In this document: positions 48,667 to 56,720 of the stretch, one piece after another
Layout of the letters: every line of letters starts with the position of its first letter
Numbering within the stretch: position 1 is the first letter of the stretch
Assembly: GCA_040754075.1 (NCBI GenBank)
Contig: JBFMDH010000015.1
Coordinates: 1 to 64,000, forward strand
Length of the DNA: 64,000 bases
Direction: 5' to 3'
Source of the DNA: Acidobacteriota bacterium
GTDB lineage: Bacteria > Acidobacteriota > Blastocatellia > UBA7656
Notes under the pieces: model-generated
The model's database searches: none
Told to the model about the DNA's origin: nothing
What the model saw: only the letters and a program-made list of their open reading frames with translations
Program-made: the position numbers and the translations under genes

Positions 48667-49521
48667 ATGCTGAAGAACACGTTCCGCCATTTACCCAATT
48701 GCAGCGCCGCCAAAGAACAGAAACTCTGGGCAGCCGGTATCACTTCCTGGGAAGCGTTGCTGCAAAGCGACCCGCAAAAACTGTCGCGGCAACACGGGAC
48801 GCTCTATGCCCAAAGCATCGAAGAATCGTTCAAACAACTGGAATACAATAATCCGAATTATTTTGCAGACCTCTTGTCATCGAAAGAACACTGGCGGTTT
48901 TTCCCGGATTTTCGCCACTCCATCGCCTATCTCGACATTGAAACTACCGGGTTGAATTACGGCGACACCATCACCACCATTGCGCTCTATGACGGCAGCC
49001 GGATTTTTTACTACATCAAAGGCGAAAACCTCAATGATTTCATGCGCGACATCGAACGCTATTCATTAATCGTTACTTACAACGGTAAATGTTTTGATGT
49101 GCCGTTTATTGAACGTTACTTCAAAATTAAAATCCCCCACGCCCACATTGATTTGATGTATGTGCTCAGAAGCCTCGGCTACCGCGGCGGACTCAAAGGT
49201 TGTGAACGCCAGCTAGGACTCCAGCGCGGCGAACTTGATGGCGTCGATGGATTTTTCGCTGTGCTGTTATGGAAAGATTATCAAAAAAATAAAAACCCGA
49301 AATCGCTTGAAACCTTGCTTGCCTATAACATTCAGGATGTCGTCAATCTCGAAACTTTGCTTACCATCGCCTATAACAAAAAAATCAGTGAAACGCCGTT
49401 TGCCGAGCGCAATCTTTTGCCTCGTCCGCAAGACCCGCAAGTGCCTTTTCACGCCGACGAAGCTACCATCAAACGTCTGCAACATCAAAAAGCTTTCAGT
49501 TGGAGTTACGGCTGGCGGTGA
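48667..49521 (+). CDS. RNase H-fold exonuclease-like protein (YprB type)
   Basis: A 284-residue protein whose central domain (about 85-260) has the DEDD exonuclease pattern: AYLDIETTGL (Asp90, Glu92), IVTYNGKCFDVPFIERYF, and NIQDVVNLETL. This matches the YprB-like ribonuclease H family. The N-terminal 80 residues contain a helix-hairpin-helix-like stretch (AAGITSWEALLQSDPQKLSR). It probably processes nucleic acid ends in the cytoplasm; the substrate is unknown. Confidence 0.85.
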   Translation: MLKNTFRHLPNCSAAKEQKLWAAGITSWEALLQSDPQKLSRQHGTLYAQSIEESFKQLEYNNPNYFADLLSSKEHWRFFPDFRHSIAYLDIETTGLNYGDTITTIALYDGSRIFYYIKGENLNDFMRDIERYSLIVTYNGKCFDVPFIERYFKIKIPHAHIDLMYVLRSLGYRGGLKGCERQLGLQRGELDGVDGFFAVLLWKDYQKNKNPKSLETLLAYNIQDVVNLETLLTIAYNKKISETPFAERNLLPRPQDPQVPFHADEATIKRLQHQKAFSWSYGWR

Positions 49522-49569
49522 GCGGGAAAGCAAAAGTAAAAGGCAAAAGTAAAAAGGCAAAAGGCAAAC

Positions 49570-49650
49570 GGCAAAAATAAACGAGCGAGATGTCTTTGAC
49601 CACGAAAACTAAAAATACGAGGATGTTGAGCGAGCGGTCTTTGACCGCGA
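49570..49650 (-). repeat. 81-bp dispersed repeat, copy B (inverted)
   Basis: Reverse complement of 47724-47804 with a single difference. Here it is part of about three tandem units of 40-45 bp beginning GA(G/A)CGAG at 49582, 49628 and 49669, each with a GGTCTTTGACC or related hairpin. Confidence 0.9.
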
Positions 49651-49725
49651 AGAAAATATACCGGGGTTGAACGAGCGGTTTTTGCCCGCGACCGTTGCCT
49701 GAACCTCTGACCGCGATGCCAATGT

Positions 49726-50484
49726 TCACCTGAACAAATCATTCTCCGCCGCGCGAATCAATTCTTTGCCGCTGACTTCGCGCGACTCATAATTGAGTCC
49801 GCGCACCACGACGACCGGCACACCATCGGTTTTGCCCATCACCAACTCTGCCGCCGCAGCGATTTCATCGGCAATCGCAATCATGGTGACGCGCAACAGT
49901 TGTCCGAATGAATCCGTAGTGCCGCGATAATCAATCAGCGGCGCGATGCCCGCTACGCCGAGCGCCACATTCGTGAGTCCTTCACGCCAGGGTCTTCCGA
50001 AAGTGTCCGAGATAATCACTGCGAGTTTGGCATCGAATGCCTGTTCGAGAGCCGCTTGAATATTTTTTGCCGAGGCGTCCGGGTCAACCGGCAGCAATAC
50101 CACAAAGCCCGGCGCGACGTTGGAATGATCAACCCCGGCATTGGCGCAAATGAAGCCGTGATGGGTTTCCGAAATCATCACTCCGCGCTCTTTGCGCACG
50201 ATGCGCCGCGATTCGCTAAGTACGACCTGAACCATTCGCGCGTCTTTATGGTATTGCGTCGCCCATTCGATAGCTTCGGTGGAAGGCGTGATGGAATCGA
50301 GATTCATGACCTGACCTTCGGCTTTTGAGACCACTTTTTGGGCAATGACAAATACATCGCCTTCTTGAATCTGCAAATTGGCATCGCCCGCCGCTTTGAC
50401 AATCAGCGACGGCAAATCATCGCCCGTTTGAATTTCAGGAATGCCGGTTAAACCGATGACCGTGAATTGAGGAAGCATATTCAA
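49726..50484 (-). CDS. cofE: Coenzyme F420-0:L-glutamate ligase
   Basis: The 252-residue enzyme adds glutamate to F420-0 using GTP. Recognisable parts are GDVFVIAQKVVSKAEGQ, SRRIVRKERGVMISETHHGF, CANAGVDHSN and ISDTFGRPWREG. The nitroreductase-like second domain of mycobacterial FbiB is absent. It is last in a same-strand set with cofC, cofD and npdG, separated from cofC by a hairpin array. Confidence 0.93.
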   Translation of the reverse strand: MNMLPQFTVIGLTGIPEIQTGDDLPSLIVKAAGDANLQIQEGDVFVIAQKVVSKAEGQVMNLDSITPSTEAIEWATQYHKDARMVQVVLSESRRIVRKERGVMISETHHGFICANAGVDHSNVAPGFVVLLPVDPDASAKNIQAALEQAFDAKLAVIISDTFGRPWREGLTNVALGVAGIAPLIDYRGTTDSFGQLLRVTMIAIADEIAAAAELVMGKTDGVPVVVVRGLNYESREVSGKELIRAAENDLFR

Positions 50485-50592
50485 GTGTGTACGGTAGCAG
50501 GTTGCGGCAAGGAGTTGTCAACTGTAAAAAGTATCTACTCAAACCAAATTGCCAACTGTTCAAAATGCGCCGGAGGCGCTTGGGAAATTAGT

Positions 50593-50754
50593 CAGTGGTG
50601 AAGCCACTGGAAGTTGTGCATCAAACAACTATCGCGCCCTGACGGGGCGCAGGAAACGGTTTTTCATCCATCGCTCTTTCAGAGCGAAAAAATTTGCGGT
50701 TGCCAACTTTCCTGTGGCGTTACCACAGGCTAATTTCCTTTGCCCCTTCAGGGC
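50593..50754. repeat. Array of five short hairpins between cofE and cofC
   Basis: Successive small palindromes: CAGTGGTGAAGCCACTG (50593-50609), GCCCTGACGGGGC (50636-50648), CGCTCTTTCAGAGCG (50672-50686), CCTGTGGCGTTACCACAGG (50711-50729) and GCCCCTTCAGGGC (50742-50754). No gene lies within. Such sets occur between genes in many bacteria as dispersed repeats. Confidence 0.8.
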
Positions 50755-50776
50755 ATTTTCAGATTGCCAACTTGGA

Positions 50777-51433
50777 TTATTCGATGAAGCGTTTGGCAAT
50801 CTGCATCGCTTCAAGCAAACGCAAACTTTTGGTCGCTTTGCCTTTGGCTAAAAACATTTTGATGTCGTGCGGTTCATCAATGTCTAAAGCGATACGTTCG
50901 TTTTTAACGATTAAACATTGCGCGTCAATCCGCGCGGCTTCGGCTTGATGAAGCGCCAGCGACCCTGTACCAAAACGCGAAGGGAAGAGATTGGGCGGCG
51001 CGCGCAGGATGGCATTGGTGCCGGTCTCTTCAAATGACGGAACCATTAACACCATAGGTTTAGTGAGTTCGACGGCAAGCAAAGCGTCAATGTCAGCGGC
51101 TTCAACCAGCGGAATATCCGCCGGAAGACGAAGCGCCGCATCGAACCCTCTGTCGCGCAAAATTTGCGAAGCCCAGTCAATCGAAGCGCTCTCGGATTCC
51201 TGCCTCTCTTCACCCAGCACCTCAAAGCCAAGTGACCGGGCGCGCGCCGCAGCTTTTGCAAAACTCGTGACAATGAAAATACGGTCGGCTCCGGTAGTTT
51301 GTGCCACCGCTTCACAGACATCTTCAAACATCGCCCAAACCAACTGCTGCCGCTCTGCGAGCGTGAGTAGATTCGCAAGCCGCGTTTTTACGCGCGCCGG
51401 TTCTTTAATGGGAATTAAAATCGCTTTGGTCAT
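50777..51433 (-). CDS. cofC: 2-phospho-L-lactate (or phosphoenolpyruvate) guanylyltransferase
   Basis: The 218-residue nucleotidyltransferase activates the three-carbon side-chain precursor of F420. It begins MTKAILIPIKEPARVKTRLA, has LPADIPLVEAADID for metal/substrate binding and a GTNAILRAPPNLFPSRFGTGS loop typical of CofC/FbiD. Which three-carbon acid it uses cannot be told from the sequence. It lies 27 bp after cofD on the same strand. Confidence 0.92.
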   Translation of the reverse strand: MTKAILIPIKEPARVKTRLANLLTLAERQQLVWAMFEDVCEAVAQTTGADRIFIVTSFAKAAARARSLGFEVLGEERQESESASIDWASQILRDRGFDAALRLPADIPLVEAADIDALLAVELTKPMVLMVPSFEETGTNAILRAPPNLFPSRFGTGSLALHQAEAARIDAQCLIVKNERIALDIDEPHDIKMFLAKGKATKSLRLLEAMQIAKRFIE

Positions 51434-51460
51434 TAAAAAAATTGAACCGCCAGGACGCTC

Positions 51461-52489
51461 TTATTCTTTATGGCTGTCGCAAGTAAGCATTTTTAGGACT
51501 TCTACAGCCAATCGCTGTTTGTCTGCAAGCGTCTGCATGACAGTGTTCATCGCCACAACCTGCAAACCGAATTGTTCGATTGAGGTTTTTAAATCGGCAT
51601 CAGATTCATCGAGCACAAAGGTATTCACGAAATCTTTGTAAAGCGCCGCAACCCCACGCGCCGAGACTTCGTGTCCTAAATCGCGGAGCATATCGGCGGC
51701 GGGACCTTTCAACGCCTGCCCTGCAATGATCGGTGTAATCGCAATGACTTCGGCTCGCGTCTGTTTCAGCGCCTGGCGCACACCGGGCACCGCCAGAATG
51801 GGACCGATGCTGATAAACGGATTGCTCGGACAAATAATCACCGCATCGCTGGTTTGTATCGCTGCAATGACGCCTTCAGCCGGTTGCGTCGATTCGATAT
51901 TTTGAAAATGCAATTCCTTCACCTGTGGCTGACAACGCCGCCGCACGAAATATTCCTGAAAGTGCATCTCGCCTTCATCGGTCACCACGCGCGTCGGCGT
52001 GTAAGAATCGGTCATCGGTAAAATTTTTGCGCCGACGCCAAGCGACGCGGCAATGCGCGAAGTGATTTCTGTAAGCGTTACGCCCTGGTGGAGCAAATTC
52101 GCGCGATAGATATGCGTGGCTAAATCTTTATCTCCTAGATTGAACCAATCGGCTTCGCCGTAACGCGCCATCCATTTCAATGATTCAAAGGTGTCGTTTG
52201 CGAGTCCCCATCCCATCGTTTCATTGATGACGCCTGCAAGCGTATAGGTCACCGTGTCAATATCGGGACAGACGCGCAATCCGAAAAGTTCTATGTCATC
52301 GCCGGTGTTGGCAATGATGGTGAGATTTTCCGGCGGCAAGAGGTGAATCAAACCTAACAGAAATTTCGCCGCCCCGATGCCGCCCGCAAGCGCAGTGATT
52401 TTCGGTGACCGGTTGTCGGTAGCCGGTCGTTGGTAGCCGGTCGTCGGCAGCCGGTCGTCGGTTGTTGATGCTTGATTGTCAGAAATCAT
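51461..52489 (-). CDS. cofD: LPPG:Fo 2-phospho-L-lactate transferase
   Basis: The 342-residue enzyme joins the activated side chain to Fo, giving F420-0 or its dehydro form. Conserved parts are ITALAGGIGAAKFLLGL, NTGDDIELFGLRVCPDIDT, WMARYGEADWFNLGDKDLA and ICPSNPFISIGPIL. The usual N-terminus begins at about residue 30; the first 29 residues are translated from a tandem heptamer repeat and have no counterpart in the family. No other start codon lies between the repeat and the conserved region. Confidence 0.93.
   Translation of the reverse strand: MISDNQASTTDDRLPTTGYQRPATDNRSPKITALAGGIGAAKFLLGLIHLLPPENLTIIANTGDDIELFGLRVCPDIDTVTYTLAGVINETMGWGLANDTFESLKWMARYGEADWFNLGDKDLATHIYRANLLHQGVTLTEITSRIAASLGVGAKILPMTDSYTPTRVVTDEGEMHFQEYFVRRRCQPQVKELHFQNIESTQPAEGVIAAIQTSDAVIICPSNPFISIGPILAVPGVRQALKQTRAEVIAITPIIAGQALKGPAADMLRDLGHEVSARGVAALYKDFVNTFVLDESDADLKTSIEQFGLQVVAMNTVMQTLADKQRLAVEVLKMLTCDSHKE
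52409..52464. repeat. Eight tandem heptamers inside the 5' end of cofD
   Basis: Four 14-bp units of the form CCGGT(C/T)G-T(C/T)GG(T/C)(A/T)G. On the minus strand they encode residues 9-27 of CofD (around DDRLPTTGYQRPATDNR). Confidence 0.9.
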
Positions 52490-52546
52490 TTTATTTTTGA
52501 GTGATTTTTACCTTCACCTTTTAACTTTTGCCTTTTGCCTTTCCTC

Positions 52547-53224
52547 TCATTCCGCTAGTCCCAACAATCGAAAGCGTCCATTTTTGATTTTATGGCGGCG
52601 ATTGATGCCGATGAGCAGAATCGTCATGCGCTCCAGACAACGCGCGCTGTACAACACTCCGGCATCGACCGGGCGCAACCCTTCGATATATTTGATGGCT
52701 TCAATGACGCGGGCTTTGGCTTCTTTATGGTCGCTGGCGACAAAGGTATCGCAATCAAGCTGGGCGCTCGCATCCGCCAGCATATGCGCGGGTTCGGTTT
52801 TAAATGCGGCAACCAGCGGAATGTTTTCCGGGAGTTTGGTTTTCAGATGTTCGCTTGCTGACCCTTCGGCGGGTTCATGGTAACGCACGCGCCCCTGCTC
52901 GAAAACGACCGGTACGGTGATGTCTATCAAAATCGCATCGGCGCGAAAATGTTCTTTGAGTGATTCGATAGTTGACGCGGCATAATCGAAAGGCACGGTG
53001 AGCAGAATGAAATCGGCTTCTTTGACGGCATCTTGATTGGTGGCGTGATGAATCTTCCGGCTTCCGAGAATTTTATTTAATTCGTCTGTGGCTTCCTGGG
53101 CTTTTTCAATGGCGCGTGACCCGATGGTGACTTGCGCGCCCGCCATTGCCCAGCGTAGCGCCAAGCCGCGACCTTCTTCACCTGTGCCGCCGATGATGCC
53201 GATTTTTAGTTCGTTGATGTCCAT
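52547..53224 (-). CDS. npdG: NADPH-dependent F420 reductase
   Basis: The 225-residue enzyme transfers hydride between NADPH and F420. A Rossmann motif GIIGGTGEEGRGLALRWA starts at about residue 8, followed by VTIGSR, which places Ser-Arg to bind the NADP phosphate. FILLTVPFDYAASTI and VAAFKT are typical of the family. The ATG at 53224 is preferred over one 81 bp upstream because it matches the family's N-terminus. Its place beside cofD, cofC and cofE supports the call. Confidence 0.92.
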   Translation of the reverse strand: MDINELKIGIIGGTGEEGRGLALRWAMAGAQVTIGSRAIEKAQEATDELNKILGSRKIHHATNQDAVKEADFILLTVPFDYAASTIESLKEHFRADAILIDITVPVVFEQGRVRYHEPAEGSASEHLKTKLPENIPLVAAFKTEPAHMLADASAQLDCDTFVASDHKEAKARVIEAIKYIEGLRPVDAGVLYSARCLERMTILLIGINRRHKIKNGRFRLLGLAE

Positions 53225-53358
53225 GATGAGTGGCTGTCCTTTGGTTCGATACGTAGAGTTTGCAAAATGAACCTCAAGGTTGCCATCTGCAAAAGGCAGT
53301 GTCAATGTTCGGGCATTTTATGATTCCAAAGCGCAAGGCGCGATGAAGGTTGAGTTGC

Positions 53359-54570
53359 TTAACTGGCAAAGCGCTCTTCTACGGTAAAAGCAAACACCAG
53401 GACGCCCAGGATGCCAATGACGCATGCCGCAATGAAGGGCGTTTGCGGCGTCAATTTCCAGAGCAACCCGCCGATGGCTGCCGCCGGAGTAATGCTCAGG
53501 CTGCGAACCAGATAATACAAACCGACGGTGCGGGCGCGCAGGTGTGGCGCGGCAAAATCCATAATCATGGCTTTACGCGACGGTTCACCGATTTCTCGCA
53601 GGCCACCGATAATAAATGCCACGACCCGCAACCCTAAATTGTTTGCCAGGATGATTGCCAGTGGAAACAATGCGAAACAACAAAAGGTTGCAATCACGAA
53701 TGGTTTGCGTCCGATGCGGTCAGCGATTTTACCTGCCGGAATGTACACCAACATGGAAGTCGTCATCTGCAAGGCAACCAGTCCACCATATTGTGCCAGA
53801 GTGATTCCCGAAACGTTGGTCACATAAAGCACAATCAGCACATCCGCCAGCCCTTCGCACAGGCGAATGATGATGTCTGAAATGAGCAATCGCTTCAAAG
53901 CGAAATGAAACGATTGCCAGACGCCTTTGATGTTGGTCGATTCGCCTTGATGAATCGGCAGATTGATGCGCATGGCAATCAGTATGGTAATGAATGCCAG
54001 CCCCAGTGTAATGATTAGTCCAAGTCGCACGCCCGCAAGCGTACCCATGCGGGCAATGAAGATGCCGCCGATTAACGGCGCGATAGCCATTGGCACGCGC
54101 TTTAACAGCGATTGAATCGTGAATCCCATCGCGCGCCGATTTTTCGGCAAAGCGTCGCCAATCACAGAAAAAATCGCCGGGCTTGCCATGCTGCTCCAAG
54201 CCATCGCGAAAGCCAGCCCGACGAAAATCCATAACCAGGAAAAGCTGAACAGGTAAATCGCGTAACCGAGACAGGCGAGCGCGATAAACATCAGAAAGGC
54301 TTTGCGTCGTCCGAGATGGTCAGCAAGCCAGCCGCCGGGATATTGATAAATGGCGTCGAAAAAATCTTTGGCGGTGCCAAACATGCCAATGGCAAAAACG
54401 CTTGCGCCAAGCGCCTCAAGATATTTCGGGAGAAATTTTTTCCATAACTCTTCACCCAGCCCCAGCAGAAAAGCCGATGTCGATGCGGCAATGACATTGC
54501 GCTCAAGCGCCAGATAATCGGCGAGTTGCCGACCGTGAGCCGATACCGATGCAGCGGATAATTTGTTCAT
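53359..54570 (-). CDS. MFS transporter
   Basis: A 403-residue membrane protein with 12 predicted helices. The loop 2-3 motif is GGWLADHLGRRKAFL, and its second-half echo is GKIADRIGRKPFV. The family is the drug/metabolite efflux type, but no substrate can be named. It lies 134 bp upstream of npdG on the same strand; a link with F420 metabolism is possible but not shown. Confidence 0.88.
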   Translation of the reverse strand: MNKLSAASVSAHGRQLADYLALERNVIAASTSAFLLGLGEELWKKFLPKYLEALGASVFAIGMFGTAKDFFDAIYQYPGGWLADHLGRRKAFLMFIALACLGYAIYLFSFSWLWIFVGLAFAMAWSSMASPAIFSVIGDALPKNRRAMGFTIQSLLKRVPMAIAPLIGGIFIARMGTLAGVRLGLIITLGLAFITILIAMRINLPIHQGESTNIKGVWQSFHFALKRLLISDIIIRLCEGLADVLIVLYVTNVSGITLAQYGGLVALQMTTSMLVYIPAGKIADRIGRKPFVIATFCCFALFPLAIILANNLGLRVVAFIIGGLREIGEPSRKAMIMDFAAPHLRARTVGLYYLVRSLSITPAAAIGGLLWKLTPQTPFIAACVIGILGVLVFAFTVEERFAS

Positions 54571-54776
54571 GGTTTTTCAGGTTGAAGAGGAAGGCTAACA
54601 CTATATTACGGGCTTCAACAAACAGGGTTGCTGGCTAACTGATTTTTGAGCGAATTCCCCAAACGATTTCGGCATTTTCGACTAAGAATTGACAACCCGC
54701 GCGGATTTGACTTCGGTGCTTTCCCTCTTTAACGTGAACAAAGAGCCATGAAATTTCGGTAAAGGAGAAAAAGTTA

Positions 54777-55718
54777 ATGACCAAGCCAATTCGCTTCGGC
54801 GTGCAGACGCCACCGCAAAATGTAACCTGGCAGGAACTCCTGGACACCTGGAAATTGATTGACGAACTGGGCTATGACACCGCCTGGACGTTCGATCATT
54901 TCTTTCCGATTTTTACAGACCCATCGGGGACTTGTCTGGAAGGCTGGATTGCGCTCACGGCGCTTGCCGCGGCAACCCAAAATCTCGAAGTCGGCACCCT
55001 GGTTACCGGCAATACCTATCGCAATCCCGCTGTGCTTGCGAAAATGGGCGCGACGCTTGACCACATAACCGGCGGGCGTTTGATTATGGGGGTCGGCGCA
55101 GCGTGGTTTGAACTCGAACATAACGCCTATGGCATCCCGTTTTACACGGTCGGTGAACGTATACGACGATTCGATGAAGCCTGCCGGATTATTAAATCGT
55201 TGTGGACAGAAAAACAGACGACTTTCGATGGCAAGTATTATCAAATCAAAGACGCTTATTGCGAACCGAAACCTGTGCGTCGTCCGCATCCGCCGTTGAT
55301 GATTGGTGGCGCGGGTGAAAAACTCATGCTCAAGGTTATCGCCCAACACGCTGATCAATGGAACACCTTCGGTTCGCCTGAACTCTTCAAACACAAGATA
55401 GCTATTCTGCGAGAACACTGCGCCACGATTGGGCGCAACCCGGATGAAATTGAAATTGCCTGGGGCGGGGCAACTTTAGTGACCGATTCGCCGGAAGAAA
55501 AAGCGGCGGTGGCGCAGATGATGACCAAACTCTGGGGCGAGCCATATGCAGAAGCCGAACGGCGGGTGCTCGCGGGTTCGGCTCAAGAGATTGGCGACCG
55601 CATCAATGAATTTATCGAAGTCGGCGTGACCCATTTCATCATGCTATTGATGCCACCGTTTCGCGCAGACAATTTACGACGGTTTGCCGAAGAGGTGATT
55701 CCGCAATTTCGCAAATAA
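54777..55718 (+). CDS. F420-dependent luciferase-like oxidoreductase
   Basis: The 313-residue protein has the LLM-class TIM barrel: MTKPIRFGVQTPPQNVTWQE, the non-prolyl cis-peptide region TLVTGNTYRNPAVLAKMGATLD, GGRLIMGVGAAW, and PPLMIGGAGEKLMLKVIAQHA. This is the F420-binding subgroup, and its place next to F420 synthesis genes fits. An AAGGAG ribosome site is present. The substrate is unknown. It is followed after 15 bp by an SMR transporter gene. Confidence 0.88.
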   Translation: MTKPIRFGVQTPPQNVTWQELLDTWKLIDELGYDTAWTFDHFFPIFTDPSGTCLEGWIALTALAAATQNLEVGTLVTGNTYRNPAVLAKMGATLDHITGGRLIMGVGAAWFELEHNAYGIPFYTVGERIRRFDEACRIIKSLWTEKQTTFDGKYYQIKDAYCEPKPVRRPHPPLMIGGAGEKLMLKVIAQHADQWNTFGSPELFKHKIAILREHCATIGRNPDEIEIAWGGATLVTDSPEEKAAVAQMMTKLWGEPYAEAERRVLAGSAQEIGDRINEFIEVGVTHFIMLLMPPFRADNLRRFAEEVIPQFRK

Positions 55719-55733
55719 ACGATGAGGTAAGCG

Positions 55734-56054
55734 ATGCACTGGCTATTTTTGATTGTCGCGATTGTCCTGGAAGTTTCCGGCACTACCTGTATGAAACTAT
55801 CCCAGGGGTTTACGAAACTGGTGCCTTCGATTTTGATGTTCATCTTTTACGTCACCAGCCTCGGCGCGCTGACGCTGGCATTGAAAAAGATTGATGTGAG
55901 CCTGGCTTATGCGGTGTGGTCGGGGATGGGCACGGCATTGATTGCGACCATCGGCATCCTCTGGTTTGAAGAACCGCTGAACGCTTTGAAACTGGTTTCG
56001 CTGGCGCTCATTATCATCGGCGTCATCGGCATTAATTTAAGCGGCGCGCATTGA
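55734..56054 (+). CDS. Small multidrug resistance (SMR) family transporter
   Basis: A 106-residue four-helix membrane protein with the proton/drug-binding Glu13 in IVLEVSGTTCMKLS, VSLAYAVWSGMGTALI in helix 3, and a C-terminal helix ending INLSGAH. It should act as an antiparallel dimer exporting cationic compounds or guanidinium. It is spaced 15 bp from the oxidoreductase gene and probably co-transcribed with it. Confidence 0.92.
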   Translation: MHWLFLIVAIVLEVSGTTCMKLSQGFTKLVPSILMFIFYVTSLGALTLALKKIDVSLAYAVWSGMGTALIATIGILWFEEPLNALKLVSLALIIIGVIGINLSGAH

Positions 56055-56292
56055 GCGATTCGGGATGAGAATGTGAATCTACAAATATGTTGATTCGTCT
56101 GACGAAGCTGACAAATTTGTCGTTTTTGATTTTGGGCTATCTTTGACGGGCATTGATGGCGAATCTATCGATATTACAATTTTGTATGATAGGGGGAAGC
56201 GAGGCACGAATTTGTAGTAAGCGGCATATGCCCGAACCGGCGACCGATTAAAAAAGCCCCGTAAATCCGCAAGTTTTCTTGAATGGCGCGGC

Positions 56293-56308
56293 TGGCACAG
56301 GGCTTGCC
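56293..56308 (+). promoter_or_regulatory. Sigma-54 (-24/-12) promoter
   Basis: TGGCACAGGGCTTGCC matches the consensus TGGCAC-N5-TTGC exactly, with 10 bp between the GG and GC doublets. It lies 239 bp after the SMR gene. A perfect 12-bp palindrome GACAAATTTGTC (56110-56121), about 200 bp upstream of the expected start point, is a possible activator site. Confidence 0.75.
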
Positions 56309-56318
56309 TTCCATACGG

Positions 56319-56597
56319 GCGACAATTCTTGTAGCGGAATGTCTTCACCTGTGCGGCTGGATTAAGAGGAGGCCAGCCGCACAGGCATCCAAATTCATAA
56401 ATGTTTTAAACTGACGATTCATATGGTTTTTAAAAGGGCTTCAATACATAGGTTCCGAACAAATCAATAACGGTTTGCCACTACTCTCTTGAAGCTGATG
56501 GGTGAATAGGTACCTCCCTTGGTATTCATTGGCTTCTTCACGTCAGAGTTCAGGATGCAGTCGCCGAGTCTCATCCTGGACTCTGATACATTTTTTC
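56319..56597 (+). ncRNA. Candidate small RNA (or long structured leader) from the sigma-54 promoter
   Basis: Downstream of the -24/-12 element is a perfect 13-bp hairpin (56348-56360 with 56373-56385, CCTGTGCGGCTGG arm). Its 12-nt loop ATTAAGAGGAGG exposes a Shine-Dalgarno-like, GGA-containing sequence. A 15-bp hairpin with one G-U pair (56543-56557 with 56572-56586) followed by six T ends the segment. No ORF longer than a few codons with a ribosome site lies between. It could be a free small RNA of about 275 nt, or a leader with an attenuator for the zinc-ribbon/FHA gene at 56721. The 5' end is inferred from the promoter only. Confidence 0.5.
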
Positions 56598-56720
56598 AGT
56601 CAATCGACTGCGCGCCGCTTTACCTGCCAATAAGCCTTTTCTCGCACAACGCTTTCAAACAAATCAGCCTTTTCGTATAATGTCGCGGAAGTCATCAGAG
56701 TAAGGAGCGAGCTTAGAACT

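Noticed and set aside
53225-53305. 27-residue N-terminal extension of npdG
   Set aside because: The Rossmann motif starts correctly from the ATG at 53224; the extension has no family counterpart.
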